A DNA stretch of 64,000 nt from Gordonia terrae (GCF_001698225.1 NZ_CP016594.1:4216001-4280000), one strand, 5' to 3'. Shown: positions 33,559-42,512, counted from the first letter of the stretch. Made by a program: numbers and translations. Notes: generated from the letters alone by a model not told the origin.

Positions 33559-33574
33559 ACAGATCTCGTTCTGT
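33559..33574 (-). promoter_or_regulatory. Possible operator of the TetR gene
   Basis: ACAGA-N6-TCTGT inverted repeat about 30 bp upstream of the TetR ATG, in the only AT-rich part of the gap. It is short, so this is a weak call. Confidence 0.3.
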
Positions 33575-33638
33575 GTCCAGCCATCTGCAAAAGCAGGACG
33601 GACGCGAATCCTACGGACTGCGATCCGCGATGAACAGA

Positions 33639-33683
33639 CAGCAGACGAGGCCACGCCCGGGAGGGCGATGGCCTCGTCTGCTG
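33639..33683 (-). terminator. Terminator hairpin after the CoA ligase
   Basis: A perfect 15-bp stem (CAGCAGACGAGGCCA with its complement at 33669-33683) starts 9 bp past the CoA ligase stop. It separates that gene from the TetR gene on the same strand. Confidence 0.75.
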
Positions 33684-33691
33684 GAGCCTGG

Positions 33692-35212
33692 TCAGCGGAT
33701 GCGATCGAACCTGGTGTCGACGTCCTTGTACTCGTCGCGGATGACGGTCTTGGCGATCTTGCCACTGGGCAGCCGAGGCAGCGGGTCCTGGCGGATGACG
33801 ACGTAGCGCGGAACCTTGAAATCGGCCAGCACCTGCTTGCAGTGCTCGACGATGGTCGTCGCGTCCATGTCCTGCGACACGGTCACGATCGCGGCCGGCG
33901 TCTCACCGAACCTGTCGTCGTGCGCGGCGATCACCGCGACCTCCTCGACCCCGTCGATGGCACCGATCGCGATCTCCAGCTCCACCGGCGAGATGTTGAT
34001 TCCGCCGGAGATGATCAGATCCTTGAGCCGGTCCACGAACTTGACCCGGCCCTCCTCGTCGGCGACGCCCAGATCGCCGCTGTGCAACCATCCGCCACGG
34101 ATGGCCTGCGCGGTGGTCTCGGCATCGTTCCAATAGCCCGGGGTCACGCCCGGCCCGCGGACCACGAGCTCGCCCTCTTCCCCGGGCGCGGCTGGCTCGT
34201 CATCGGAATTGAAGACCTTGACCTCGGTGAAGATGGATCCGGTGCCACAGCGGTCCGGGAACTCCAAGGCCTCCTCGCGGATGGTCGCAGTGGCCACGCC
34301 GCCGGCTTCGGTCATGCCGTAGATCTGGCGCAGCAGGACACCCTTGTCCCCCCACCGCTTGAGGAGCTGCGCCGGCACGGCCGCCCCACCGACGATGGCG
34401 GTCTTCACAGACGACAGGTCGGCCTCGGCGAACTCCGGCGCCCGAGAAATGGCCTCGAAGATGAGTGGGACACCGAAAATGGCCTGGACCGAGTGCTTTT
34501 CGAGAAGCGTGACGGCATTCGAGGGATTGAGCTCGGGTTCCACCACCAAGGTCCCGCCCAGAACCGTGGTGATGAGCAGCCCGTACACCAGGCCGGGAGT
34601 GAAGGCGAGCGGCAGCACGAGCAGTGTGGTCGTCCCCGGCCGGAAGCCCTCCTCGGTGAGGGTGTTCTCCAAGACGATCGACATCAGCGTCCGGTTGGTC
34701 AGGACGACCCCCTTGGACAGACCCGTCGACCCGCTGGTGAACAGGATCGTCGTCGGCTCATCGGGTTCGAGATCCACGCGGTAGTCGTCGATTCCACCAT
34801 CCCGCAGGTCCACGAGCTCCGTGTACGAGACGATTGCGAACGTCCGCCCCACCGCTGCGGTGTCCTCGGCGAGTTGCTCGAAGCCGGGAGCGACGATGAC
34901 GACGTCGATTCCCGCTTCGTCGGCGATCTTGCGCAGTTCCGCGGGACGATAGCGACTGTTCAACGGCACCAGCACACCACCGGCCTTGAGCACCCCGAGA
35001 GCGGCCGCAGGCCACTCGAGTGAGTTGGGGCCGAGGAGCCCGACCCGGTTCCCGGGCGCGACACCCCTGGTCTCGACGAGAAGCCGGGCGATACGGCTGC
35101 TCCAGTCACGCAACGCGCGGTATGAGATCTGCGAACCGGAGAACACCACGGCGGTGGTGTCGCCCTTGGTCCGGGCCCACCAGTCGAGTGCTTTGCCGAT
35201 GGTTGCGGTCAT
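33692..35212 (-). CDS. Acyl-CoA synthetase (AMP-dependent ligase), FadD3/FadD13-like length
   Basis: A 506-residue adenylate-forming CoA ligase: LFTSGSTGLSKGVVLT nucleotide loop, QIYGMTEAGG core, GGWLHSGDLG and the hinge DRLKDLIISGGINISPVE, with the catalytic Lys in PSGKIAKTVIRDEY. It is a short form like steroid/aromatic acid ligases rather than the long FadD15 type. It closely resembles the ligase at 48562 in length and motif spacing, so the two look like paralogues. The ATG at 35212 has AGAAAG upstream. It is transcribed leftward alone. A weak type II-like element (35284-35296) lies upstream. Confidence 0.92.
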   Translation of the reverse strand: MTATIGKALDWWARTKGDTTAVVFSGSQISYRALRDWSSRIARLLVETRGVAPGNRVGLLGPNSLEWPAAALGVLKAGGVLVPLNSRYRPAELRKIADEAGIDVVIVAPGFEQLAEDTAAVGRTFAIVSYTELVDLRDGGIDDYRVDLEPDEPTTILFTSGSTGLSKGVVLTNRTLMSIVLENTLTEEGFRPGTTTLLVLPLAFTPGLVYGLLITTVLGGTLVVEPELNPSNAVTLLEKHSVQAIFGVPLIFEAISRAPEFAEADLSSVKTAIVGGAAVPAQLLKRWGDKGVLLRQIYGMTEAGGVATATIREEALEFPDRCGTGSIFTEVKVFNSDDEPAAPGEEGELVVRGPGVTPGYWNDAETTAQAIRGGWLHSGDLGVADEEGRVKFVDRLKDLIISGGINISPVELEIAIGAIDGVEEVAVIAAHDDRFGETPAAIVTVSQDMDATTIVEHCKQVLADFKVPRYVVIRQDPLPRLPSGKIAKTVIRDEYKDVDTRFDRIR

Positions 35213-35283
35213 GTTCGTACTTTCTTCTCTGTGGCAACTGACTTCGATGCGGCACGGCGGATCCCGAACCCGCCCAACACATA

Positions 35284-35296
35284 TAGGATAATTCGG
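35284..35296 (-). promoter_or_regulatory. Weak type II-like element upstream of CoA ligase
   Basis: ATAGGATAATTCG fits CTAA-N5-TTAG with three mismatches. It lies in an AT-rich stretch 72 bp before the ligase ATG. I would not call it without its neighbours. Confidence 0.25.
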
Positions 35297-35340
35297 ACAG
35301 TGGCGGCCGGGGCCGGCTTTCGCCGATCCCGACCCCCTCG

Positions 35341-36524
35341 TCAGGCGTTCAGTTCGGCACGCCCTTGCGCGACGAGCTTCTTGGTCTCCCGGCGGAAGAC
35401 CTGATTCGCGATCTCGTTGCGGCCGAGCAGCATGTCACCGGCATCGGCGCTGCCCATACCGCGCTGCGAGTCGCGCAGCAGGGGAAATCCTCCTGGTGCA
35501 ACACGGCCAGCAGGATCTCCCAGTTCTTGTTCCAGATCCGGTCCCACTTCTCCGGCGTCATGCCGCTGTCCTCGACCTTGGGCACCAGGAGACGCTGCTC
35601 CATCCGCGACTTCGTGGGGTCGGTGGGATGCGGCCGGAAGGTCAGCAGCTGGAAATGGTCCGGCTGACGCAGCAACGTGCTGTTGGGCAGCAGGAAGTGC
35701 GTCTCGGTCACGAACTTGTCGAGTGGGATGTCGCCGGGATCTTCTTCGAGGAAACGGTCGATCGATTTGCGCGGGGCGATGAACCGGCAGTGTCGGCCGA
35801 AGTCCTCGAAGGCCATCACGTTGGTGTGGATGATCTTCCCGGCGGTGTTCGGGTGTGCGTACTGGATGTGGTAGCCGTCCAGGAACGCGTCCTGCATGAT
35901 CTTCCAGTTGGTGGGTTCGTCGAATCCGCCGGCCCGAAAGCACACGAGCTTGTCCATCTCGTACTCGGCGAGCATCGGATCGATGTCGGGACCCAGCCAC
36001 GACGCCACGTCGATCTCCGCATGCGCGTTGTCCACGACCCAGATGAATCCGTGGCGCTCTTCGGTGGGGATCTCGATGAGGCCGTGCTCTTTACGGTCCA
36101 CCTCGCCGAAGGTCGAGTCGCGGGTGATCGTCCGGAGCGAACCGTCCGGATCGTATGACCACCGGTGGTAGCCACACGAGAAGATGCGGCAGCGCCCCTT
36201 CTCGCTCTGCTCCAACATCGCCCCGCGGTGACGGCACAGGTTCACGAAAGACCGGACGCTGCCGTCCTTCTGCCGCACGACGATGATGTTGTTGCGCGGC
36301 ATCTGCACCGTGACGAAGTCGTTCGGCCGCGAGATCTCACTTCCGTGCGCGACGATCGACGGCACGCGGCCGAAGATGTGGTCGCGCTCGTCCTTGGCGA
36401 GCACCGGGTCGGTGAACTCGTCGGGTTCGAACTGCACGATGTCGTCGAACTCGTCGGTCGTCTCGTTGCGCAGATGCTCGAGCGCGCGACGGATTCGATC
36501 CTGACGGGGAAGCGAAGTGGTCAT
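35341..36524 (-). pseudogene. Rieske non-haem iron oxygenase alpha subunit, frameshifted near the C-terminus
   Basis: A ring-hydroxylating-type oxygenase of about 394 residues if the frame were intact. The Rieske ligands are Cys97, His99, Cys117 and His120 (CRH and CGYH). The mononuclear iron ligands are His219 and His224 with the bridging Asp216 (LDGYHIQYAH). Near residue 346, after HQEDFP, the reading frame slips. The expected continuation LLRDSQRGMGSADAGDML to AELNA is in another frame, ending at the TGA of 35341. One base is missing in a run of four C (GGGG at 35481-35484 on the plus strand). The start ATG at 36524 has GGAGGGAATC. No reductase or beta subunit is adjacent. It is either a real null allele or a sequencing error. 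Confidence 0.8.
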
Positions 36525-36597
36525 GATTCCCTCCGTGATGGAGCGGTTGTTGCGAGTGGGACAGTGCTCGCCCGGGCCGGGGCGACACTCCTTAAAC

Positions 36598-36610
36598 CTA
36601 CAGCAATAAG
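36598..36610 (-). promoter_or_regulatory. Type II operator variant, Rieske gene promoter
   Basis: CTAC-AGCAA-TAAG with AAAC/GTTT flanks extending the dyad. The minus strand reads GTAGGTTTAAGG, giving TAGGTT as a -10-like hexamer. It lies 74 bp upstream of the Rieske ATG. Confidence 0.4.
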
Positions 36611-36648
36611 TTTTAACCGGCAATCAGCGGAGGCGATCCGATGGTGAG

Positions 36649-36688
36649 CCGGTGCGGCGGGGAGGTGAGAGGCAACCCGCCGCACCGG
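36649..36688 (-). terminator. Terminator hairpin after the P450 gene
   Basis: A perfect 13-bp stem (CCGGTGCGGCGGG with its complement at 36676-36688) and a 14-nt loop lie 32 bp past the P450 stop. Confidence 0.7.
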
Positions 36689-36719
36689 CCGATTCGGTGG
36701 CCGGCACACCACCGGCCGG

Positions 36720-37949
36720 TCAGGACTCGGGCGTGAACCGGATCGGCATCCGCACGCACCCGCGGACCTGGCTGGCATGGAACACCGGCGGATCGGACTC
36801 GACGAGTTCGTAGTCCGGGATGCGCCGATGCAGTTCTTCGAGAGCGATCGTCAGCTCGATCCGCGCCAGGTGCGAACCCAGACAGCGGTGCGCGCCTCCG
36901 CCGAAGGCCAGGTGACGGTTCGGCTTGCGGGTCAGGTCCAGCGCCTCCGGATCGTCGAACTCGTCCCCGTCACGATTGGCCGAGCACAGCATCAGGATGA
37001 GCTGTTCACCCTCGGCAATCGTCACCCCGCCCAGTTCGACGTCGCGGGTCGCGCGGCGTCCGGGAACGACGGCGGCCTCGATGCGCAGGATCTCCTCGAC
37101 AGCGGTCGGGATCATGTCCGGGTCGTCGATGATGCCCTGACGCTGATCCGGATTGTTCACCAGGTGGACGATCGCCCAGGCGAGCGAGCCCTGCACCGTG
37201 TGCAGTCCCGCGATGAGCAGGAGGAAGAACATGCGATTGAGCTCTTCGTCGGTGAGCAGACGCAGCCCGTCCTGCATCTCCACCTCGGTGTGGATGAGCT
37301 GCGAGGTGACGTCGTCACCCGGGTTGGCGCGCCGCTCGTCGACCATCTTCTGGAAGTAGCCGAGCATCTGCATGCCGGCGATGCCGCGCGCCTCGAGGGA
37401 TTCCTCCTCGGTGCCGCCGGGCTTGCCGAACAGGACGACGTCGGTCGCCTCGGTGAACAGCGGCGCGTCCTCGATGGGCCAATCCATGAGCGCCAGGAAG
37501 ATCCGGGCCGGTAGCTCGTGGGCGAACGCGGAGATGTACTCGGCCTCGCCTTTCGCGGCGAAACCGTCGAGCAGGTCGTTGACCACGCCCCGGATCTCAT
37601 CCGTCAGCTTCTTCATCCGCGCCGGACCGAACAGGGGCTGCAACGCTTTGCGATAGCCCGTGTGCTCCGGGGGATCGAGCTCGATCGGGATGAACTTCCC
37701 GAAGGCCTCGTTGGTCACGAGGTTGTTGGGGTAGCTGGAGAAGGTCTCCGCGTCACGCAAGACCTCATGGATCTCGTTGTAGCGCGTGACGATCCAGTGC
37801 CCGCCGTACAGAGGCGAGTACACGACAGGACCCTTCGCGGCGAGTTCTGCCGCACGTTCTTGGAATCGATCGATCGGGGCTGCGATGGACTGGTCGTACA
37901 CGTCGAAGTCGACGGTGACATCCTCGCGGGACCGTTCCGTAGTTGTCAT
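36720..37949 (-). CDS. Cytochrome P450 with a His in the I-helix acid position
   Basis: A 409-residue soluble bacterial P450. The haem ligand is Cys356 in FGGGAHRCLGSHLAR and ExxR is at 286-289 (EILR). The PGRRATRDVELGG stretch follows. In the I-helix the usual (A/G)Gx(D/E)T reads AGLHT (248-252 region): Thr251 is kept but the acid is His250. The start is the ATG at 37949 (MTTTERSRED), 2 bp past the ferredoxin stop; the long open frame upstream is the shadow of the ferredoxin gene. It is last in an SDR-ferredoxin-P450 operon, so it likely hydroxylates a substrate whose alcohol the SDR oxidises. Confidence 0.93.
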   Translation of the reverse strand: MTTTERSREDVTVDFDVYDQSIAAPIDRFQERAAELAAKGPVVYSPLYGGHWIVTRYNEIHEVLRDAETFSSYPNNLVTNEAFGKFIPIELDPPEHTGYRKALQPLFGPARMKKLTDEIRGVVNDLLDGFAAKGEAEYISAFAHELPARIFLALMDWPIEDAPLFTEATDVVLFGKPGGTEEESLEARGIAGMQMLGYFQKMVDERRANPGDDVTSQLIHTEVEMQDGLRLLTDEELNRMFFLLLIAGLHTVQGSLAWAIVHLVNNPDQRQGIIDDPDMIPTAVEEILRIEAAVVPGRRATRDVELGGVTIAEGEQLILMLCSANRDGDEFDDPEALDLTRKPNRHLAFGGGAHRCLGSHLARIELTIALEELHRRIPDYELVESDPPVFHASQVRGCVRMPIRFTPES

Positions 37950-37951
37950 CA

Positions 37952-38182
37952 CTAGTCCTTGGGTGTGGTGGGTTCGATGGTCTGCAGCGCCAGTGCGCGT
38001 TCTGGACACATGGCGACGGCATCTCTGGCCAGGGCTGCTTCGTCCTGCTCGAGAGGGCGGTCGGGCACCACGGGGTCGCCCTGATCGTCGGCATCGATCA
38101 GATCGGGGGCGACCCCGTAGCAGAGGCCATGCCCGGCGCACGCCACGCGATCCACGGTGAGGGTGCTGGGCTGGGGGGACAT
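37952..38182 (-). CDS. [3Fe-4S] ferredoxin, P450 electron donor
   Basis: A 76-residue ferredoxin with ACAGHGLCYGVAPDL (two cluster cysteines) and AMCPERALAL (third), and no fourth Cys, typical of actinobacterial P450 partners. The ATG at 38182 lies 2 bp after the SDR stop and the gene ends 2 bp before the P450 ATG, so it is coupled on both sides. A ferredoxin reductase is not adjacent. The FprB-like protein at 52351 or a housekeeping reductase could serve. Confidence 0.93.
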   Translation of the reverse strand: MSPQPSTLTVDRVACAGHGLCYGVAPDLIDADDQGDPVVPDRPLEQDEAALARDAVAMCPERALALQTIEPTTPKD

Positions 38183-38184
38183 GA

Positions 38185-39054
38185 CTAGGCGTTCGGGTTC
38201 TTCTGGTCGAGGTCCTCCGGGAACCACATGCCCACGCGCGAGAGCGTTCCGCCGTCGCCCGAGCCGATCACCTGACCGGACATGTAGGCCGAGTCATCCG
38301 ACGCGAGGAACAGGGCGATCTTCGCGTTGTCGACCAGTGACGGGGGACGATTGCGCTTCAGCGGGATCGGCGACACGTACGGATCCCACGGGCCGGCAAC
38401 CTCTTCGTACGATTGCCCGACGACCGGAGAGCCGGCAGGCATCAGGAAGTTCGGCGACATGCCATGAACCGGCGCGATGCCATTGACGCGAATCCCGTAG
38501 GGACCCAGATCGAGACTGAGGCCACGGACCAGACCGTTGACCCCGGCCTTGGTCGCCGAGTACAGCGCGATCTGATGGTAGGCGACGAACGAGGCCGCCG
38601 ACGAGGTGGCGATGATGGTACCGCCACCGTTGCGCTTGAGCGCGGGAACCGCAGCCTGCGCGGTGAAGATCACGCCGCTCAGGTTCACGCCGAGGACGTT
38701 GTTCCAGTCCTCCTCGGTCAGGTCTTCGAAGTCGACCTGCTCGCCGCCGGCGACGCTGGGAACACCGCCGCGGGAGACGACTCCGGCGTTCGCCCAGGCG
38801 ATGTCGAGCTTGCCGTAGTGCTCGACGGTCTGATCGACCGCGGCGGTGATCGCGGACTTGTCCGCGACGTCGGCCGTGATGGCGATGGCGTCGCCACCCT
38901 GCTGCTCGACCAGTTTCACGGTCTGCTCGGCACGATCGGCGTCGATGTCGACCACCGCGATCTTCGCACCCTCGCCGGCGAAGAGCTGCGACGACTGCCT
39001 ACCGAGTCCGGAACCCGCGCCGGTGATCAGCGCTACCTTGCCTTCAAGCTTCAT
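38185..39054 (-). CDS. SDR family oxidoreductase (mycofactocin-type insert possible)
   Basis: A 289-residue SDR: TGAGSGLGRQ loop, ANAGVVSRGG, SSAASFVAYHQIALYSATKAG active-site Tyr/Lys and the C-terminal DGGTLSRVGMWFPEDLDQ. An extra segment (VPSVAGGEQVDFEDLTEEDW) follows the NAG motif, a feature of the actinobacterial SDRs often linked to mycofactocin; I cannot confirm that link. The ATG at 39054 (MKLEGKVALITG) is preceded by AAGGAA; a TTG at 39222 is an unlikely alternative. It is first of the SDR-ferredoxin-P450 operon. Confidence 0.9.
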   Translation of the reverse strand: MKLEGKVALITGAGSGLGRQSSQLFAGEGAKIAVVDIDADRAEQTVKLVEQQGGDAIAITADVADKSAITAAVDQTVEHYGKLDIAWANAGVVSRGGVPSVAGGEQVDFEDLTEEDWNNVLGVNLSGVIFTAQAAVPALKRNGGGTIIATSSAASFVAYHQIALYSATKAGVNGLVRGLSLDLGPYGIRVNGIAPVHGMSPNFLMPAGSPVVGQSYEEVAGPWDPYVSPIPLKRNRPPSLVDNAKIALFLASDDSAYMSGQVIGSGDGGTLSRVGMWFPEDLDQKNPNA

Positions 39055-39373
39055 GAGTTTCGATTCCTTGCTCTCGTTGAACGGACCGGCATCTTCGAAA
39101 GGCATTCGCGGACAACGCGCTGCCGCCGGATCCGGGGATGAGGTGCCCGAGAAGAACATCTCGCTGATGTGACGCCCGCCACCCTCGGTCCCCACCGTAA
39201 GCCGAAAGACATGAGACGTCAAGCGATATTTGTCAGCAGCTCGGAGATTCGAGAGTTGCTTTGCGACACAGCTTTACGGAAACCGAGCACTCTCGCGAAG
39301 ACATGACAGAAAGCAGGCATGCCGAAACGGCGTGGCAGGCGCCACGCCGTTTCGGCATGCGGGAGGGTTTGCT
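39055..39373. other. Intergenic region upstream of the SDR-ferredoxin-P450 operon
   Basis: A 319-bp gap with no credible gene. It must hold the operon promoter, but I see neither operator type here. Its right end is filled by the 20-bp-stem hairpin at 39317-39360. Confidence 0.6.
39317..39360 (-). terminator. Very strong terminator hairpin after aldehyde dehydrogenase 2
   Basis: A perfect 20-bp stem starting GCATGCCGAAACGG and a 4-nt loop (AGGC) begin 13 bp past the aldehyde dehydrogenase stop. It is the strongest hairpin in the window, and no T-run follows it. Confidence 0.8.
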
Positions 39374-40870
39374 CTAGGCCTCCGGTTGCGGCGCCGGGAG
39401 ATGGACCGTCTTGAGCTCGAAGAATTCGTCGAGCCCTTCAGGGCCCCCTTCACGTCCGACGCCGGACTGCTTATAGCCGCCGAACGGCAGCGTGAAGTCG
39501 ATGACGGACGCGTTCACGTTCACCGTCCCGGTCCGGATACGTTGCGCCACTTCGAATCCATGCTCGACGTCGGAAGTGAACACCGCACCCGAGAGGCCGT
39601 ACTCGGAGTCGTTGGCGATGGCCACGGCGTCGTCCTCGTCTTCATAGGTGATGATCGAGATCACCGGACCGAAGACTTCTTCCTGCGCGATGGTCATGTC
39701 GTTGCGTACGTTGTCGACAAGGGTCGGTTGCACGAAGAAGCCCTGGTCGCCGACGCGGCCACCCCCATGGACGATCTCGGCGCCCTCCTTGCGCGCCGCC
39801 TCGATGTAACCCTCCACGCGGTCTCGCTGACGCGCCGAGGTCAACGGGCCGAGGAAATTCGTTTCTTCCCAGGGGTTTCCGATGGGGATCATGCCGAGTG
39901 CCGCTTTGTAGGCCTCGACGACCTCGTCGTGTCGCGCAGCCGAGACCAGGACGCGGGTCAGGGCGATGCAGGCCTGGCCGGACTGCAGACACCCGGCCAT
40001 CGGCAGGTTCTGCATGACCGTGTTCAGGTCGGCGTCGTCGAGGATGATGGCCGCCGACTTACCACCGAGTTCCAGGGAGACCTTCGCGACCCGGTCGCCG
40101 GCGAGGTTCATGATCCGGCGACCGGTCGCAGTGCTCCCGGTGAAGGTGATGTGATCGACCCGCGGGTCGGTGACGAGCAATTCGGAGACCTCGCGGTCGG
40201 CGACGAGGACGCTGAGTACGCCCTCGGGGATCACGCCCTCGTCGACGAGTTCACCGACCACGTCGGCGAACACCGACGGGGACAGCGGAGCTTCCGGCGA
40301 GGTCTTGAGCACGACCGAACAACCCGCCGCCAGTGCCGGGATCACCTTGAACGCAATCGTGCCGATGGGACCGTTCCACGGGATGATCGCGGCGACCACT
40401 CCGCTCGGCTCCTTGAGGATGCGCGAGATCCCGCCGTCGGCGCGCGTCCGATCCTCGCGCAGGTTCACCTTGCGGGCCTCCTCGGCGACCGCGCGGAACA
40501 ACCCCACCGTCATCTGCTGCGTCATCGCGCTCACCGGAACCGGAACGCCGACTTCGACGATGCCCAGCGTCGTCAGCTCGGCAACCCGCGCCTCCAGCCG
40601 GTCGGCGATGGTGTCGATGACCGCGGCCCGCTCGGCGATCGGCGTGCGCACCCACGTCCCCTCATCGAACGAGGTCCGCGCCGCCTCGACCGCGCGTGCC
40701 ATGTCGTCGGCGGTCGCGGCCCGTGCGCGTGCGGCGGTGCGCTCGAAGTACGAGTCGACGACCTCGATCCACTCGTCACCCGACGAGTCGACCCACCGGC
40801 CGCCGATGAACACCTGGTCGCGATCGGCCACGGTGGCGAGTGGATCGGTGGCTTGTTCTGTGATTGTCAT
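39374..40870 (-). CDS. NAD(P)-dependent aldehyde dehydrogenase, classical roughly 500-residue type
   Basis: A 498-residue aldehyde dehydrogenase with the catalytic Glu267 (SLELGGKSA) and Cys301 (QSGQACIALTR). The PWNGP and FTGSTATGRR cofactor segments and the C-terminal LPFGGYKQSGVGREGG are present. It is closer to betaine/phenylacetaldehyde-type enzymes than the class-3 protein at 4716. The ATG at 40870 (MTITEQATD) has GAGGAG about 11 nt upstream; the further open frame is not used. It stands alone between a strong terminator and the MFS gene, with a type II operator 94 bp upstream. Confidence 0.94.
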   Translation of the reverse strand: MTITEQATDPLATVADRDQVFIGGRWVDSSGDEWIEVVDSYFERTAARARAATADDMARAVEAARTSFDEGTWVRTPIAERAAVIDTIADRLEARVAELTTLGIVEVGVPVPVSAMTQQMTVGLFRAVAEEARKVNLREDRTRADGGISRILKEPSGVVAAIIPWNGPIGTIAFKVIPALAAGCSVVLKTSPEAPLSPSVFADVVGELVDEGVIPEGVLSVLVADREVSELLVTDPRVDHITFTGSTATGRRIMNLAGDRVAKVSLELGGKSAAIILDDADLNTVMQNLPMAGCLQSGQACIALTRVLVSAARHDEVVEAYKAALGMIPIGNPWEETNFLGPLTSARQRDRVEGYIEAARKEGAEIVHGGGRVGDQGFFVQPTLVDNVRNDMTIAQEEVFGPVISIITYEDEDDAVAIANDSEYGLSGAVFTSDVEHGFEVAQRIRTGTVNVNASVIDFTLPFGGYKQSGVGREGGPEGLDEFFELKTVHLPAPQPEA

Positions 40871-40963
40871 GAAAAGCAGTTCTCCTCGAGAAAATCGCGG
40901 CGGACCAGCGCGGACCACACCACTGCGCCGCCTGTGAAGCGGATCACAGCACAGCTTAATAAC

Positions 40964-40976
40964 CGAACGCCATTAG
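40964..40976 (-). promoter_or_regulatory. Type II operator, aldehyde dehydrogenase 2 promoter
   Basis: CGAA-CGCCA-TTAG, flanked by ACC and GTC. It is squeezed between the MFS stop codon and the aldehyde dehydrogenase gene. Confidence 0.45.
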
Positions 40977-40977
40977 G

Positions 40978-42429
40978 TCAACAGCTGACATATTCTGTCC
41001 GATGTATCGCAGCGGTGGCCGCGGTCTCGGCACCCTGCCGTCCGTGACGAGACATCAGACCGACGACGCCTGCGGCTCCGGCGGCGGCGCCACCGAGTGC
41101 GAAGACCAGGCCGTACGCCGTCTCCGACGGGCGGGCTCCGCCCGTGACCGTGAGGGTCGCGAAGAGCGAGGCCACCGTCGCACTCGCGATCGAGCTGCCG
41201 ACGATCCGCGCGATCGCGTTCACACCATTGGCAACCGCCGTGTCCGCCGCCGGTACCGCGTCGGTCAACAAGGACGGCAGTGCCGCGTAGGAGCCACTGA
41301 CGAAGACATTGACCACGACGGCCGCGACGATCAGCTGCCACGGCCGGTCGCGGGCGAGGACGAGGAGCACGAACGCGATCACACCGATGACGCACATCGC
41401 CGCGAGGACCCGGTCTCCGCGAAACCGGTGGATGAGTCGCCCACTCACCGCGGCGGCGACGAACCCGGCGCCGGCGCCGGGGAGCAGGAACACCACACTC
41501 GCCGCCAGCACACTCGCCCCGAAACCGTAACCGGCGACATCCGGTTCTGCCTGGACGAACTGCGCGATACCGAGGAACTGAAAGTACATCGCCGCTCCCA
41601 CGAGCGCCGCGGCGATGTGCGCGGGAGTCACCCGCCGTCCGACCATCGCCCTGGGCGGCACCAGGGGCGCACCCGCCCGGCGCTCGTGGAGACACCAGAG
41701 CCCGAGGCACGCCACGCCTCCGAGACCCACTCCGACGGCGAGCCCGGCCGATCGGCGCGGGCCTTCGGCGAGTGCCAGCAACACCGCACAGAGGCCGATC
41801 GCGAGCAGGAGCACACCGGCCACGTCGGCCCCCGGGCCCGGCACTGCCGCGCCCGGCGTCGCGGGGACCGCAACGGACACCCAGCCGAGCGAGAGGACGC
41901 TCAGCGTCAGCAACATCCAGAAGACCCGCTGGTAGGGTCCGTCGCCCGCGACCAGCACGCCGGCGGCTACCATCCCCAGCCCCGCGCCGCCCGCCATCAT
42001 CCCCGACATCAGCCCGATGGCGTGCGCGAGCCTGCGGTGGTCGGAGGTCTCGCGGAGCACCGCGACGCCGATCGGGAAGATGGCGAACGCGGAGCCCTGC
42101 AGTACACGCCCGATCACGAGCAGCGGCAGATTCGCGGCCACTACGCACAGGACGGAACCGAGGACGACCACGACGAGGATGGCGATCAGGACGCGTCGTC
42201 CCCCGCGGCGGTCCGCGAGCTTGCTGAGCACCGGCGTACAGATCGCCGCCGAGAGCAGGTTGGCGGTCAGGACCCATCCGATCTCGGCGGGTCCGACCCC
42301 CAGTTGCGTCGACATCGTCGGGATCACCGGAACGACCGCGGCTTGCAGGACGGACATCGTCGTCACGGCGAAGCAGAGGGCCGCGACCGCCCAGCGGTTC
42401 GACGCCGCGGTGCCTTCGGGACGGTTCAC
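40978..42429 (-). CDS. MFS transporter (DHA-type drug/solute:H+ antiporter-like)
   Basis: A 483-residue multi-pass membrane protein of the major facilitator superfamily, with about 12-14 hydrophobic segments. The loop motif after TM2 is present (LSKLADRRGGRRVLIA), as is VIGRVLQGSAFAIFPIGVAVL, typical of the drug:H+ antiporter branches. It may export a toxic intermediate or import substrate. The start is a GTG at 42429 (product MNRPEGTAAS), with a GG-rich but poor ribosome site. It is divergent from a hydrolase gene, and both flank a type II operator. Confidence 0.88.
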   Translation of the reverse strand: MNRPEGTAASNRWAVAALCFAVTTMSVLQAAVVPVIPTMSTQLGVGPAEIGWVLTANLLSAAICTPVLSKLADRRGGRRVLIAILVVVVLGSVLCVVAANLPLLVIGRVLQGSAFAIFPIGVAVLRETSDHRRLAHAIGLMSGMMAGGAGLGMVAAGVLVAGDGPYQRVFWMLLTLSVLSLGWVSVAVPATPGAAVPGPGADVAGVLLLAIGLCAVLLALAEGPRRSAGLAVGVGLGGVACLGLWCLHERRAGAPLVPPRAMVGRRVTPAHIAAALVGAAMYFQFLGIAQFVQAEPDVAGYGFGASVLAASVVFLLPGAGAGFVAAAVSGRLIHRFRGDRVLAAMCVIGVIAFVLLVLARDRPWQLIVAAVVVNVFVSGSYAALPSLLTDAVPAADTAVANGVNAIARIVGSSIASATVASLFATLTVTGGARPSETAYGLVFALGGAAAGAAGVVGLMSRHGRQGAETAATAAIHRTEYVSC

Positions 42430-42465
42430 CCCTGGAGCCCCTTCCGTTGTCGTTTGTCAATAAAC

Positions 42466-42478
42466 CTTATACCGTTAG
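42466..42478. promoter_or_regulatory. Type II operator between MFS and hydrolase genes
   Basis: CTTA-TACCG-TTAG. To the right TAGTTT lies in the half-site; to the left the minus strand has TAAGGT. It is 35 bp from the hydrolase ATG and 37 bp from the MFS GTG. Confidence 0.55.
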
Positions 42479-42512
42479 TTTGATGCGTGCATCATCGACG
42501 GAGGGAACGTCC

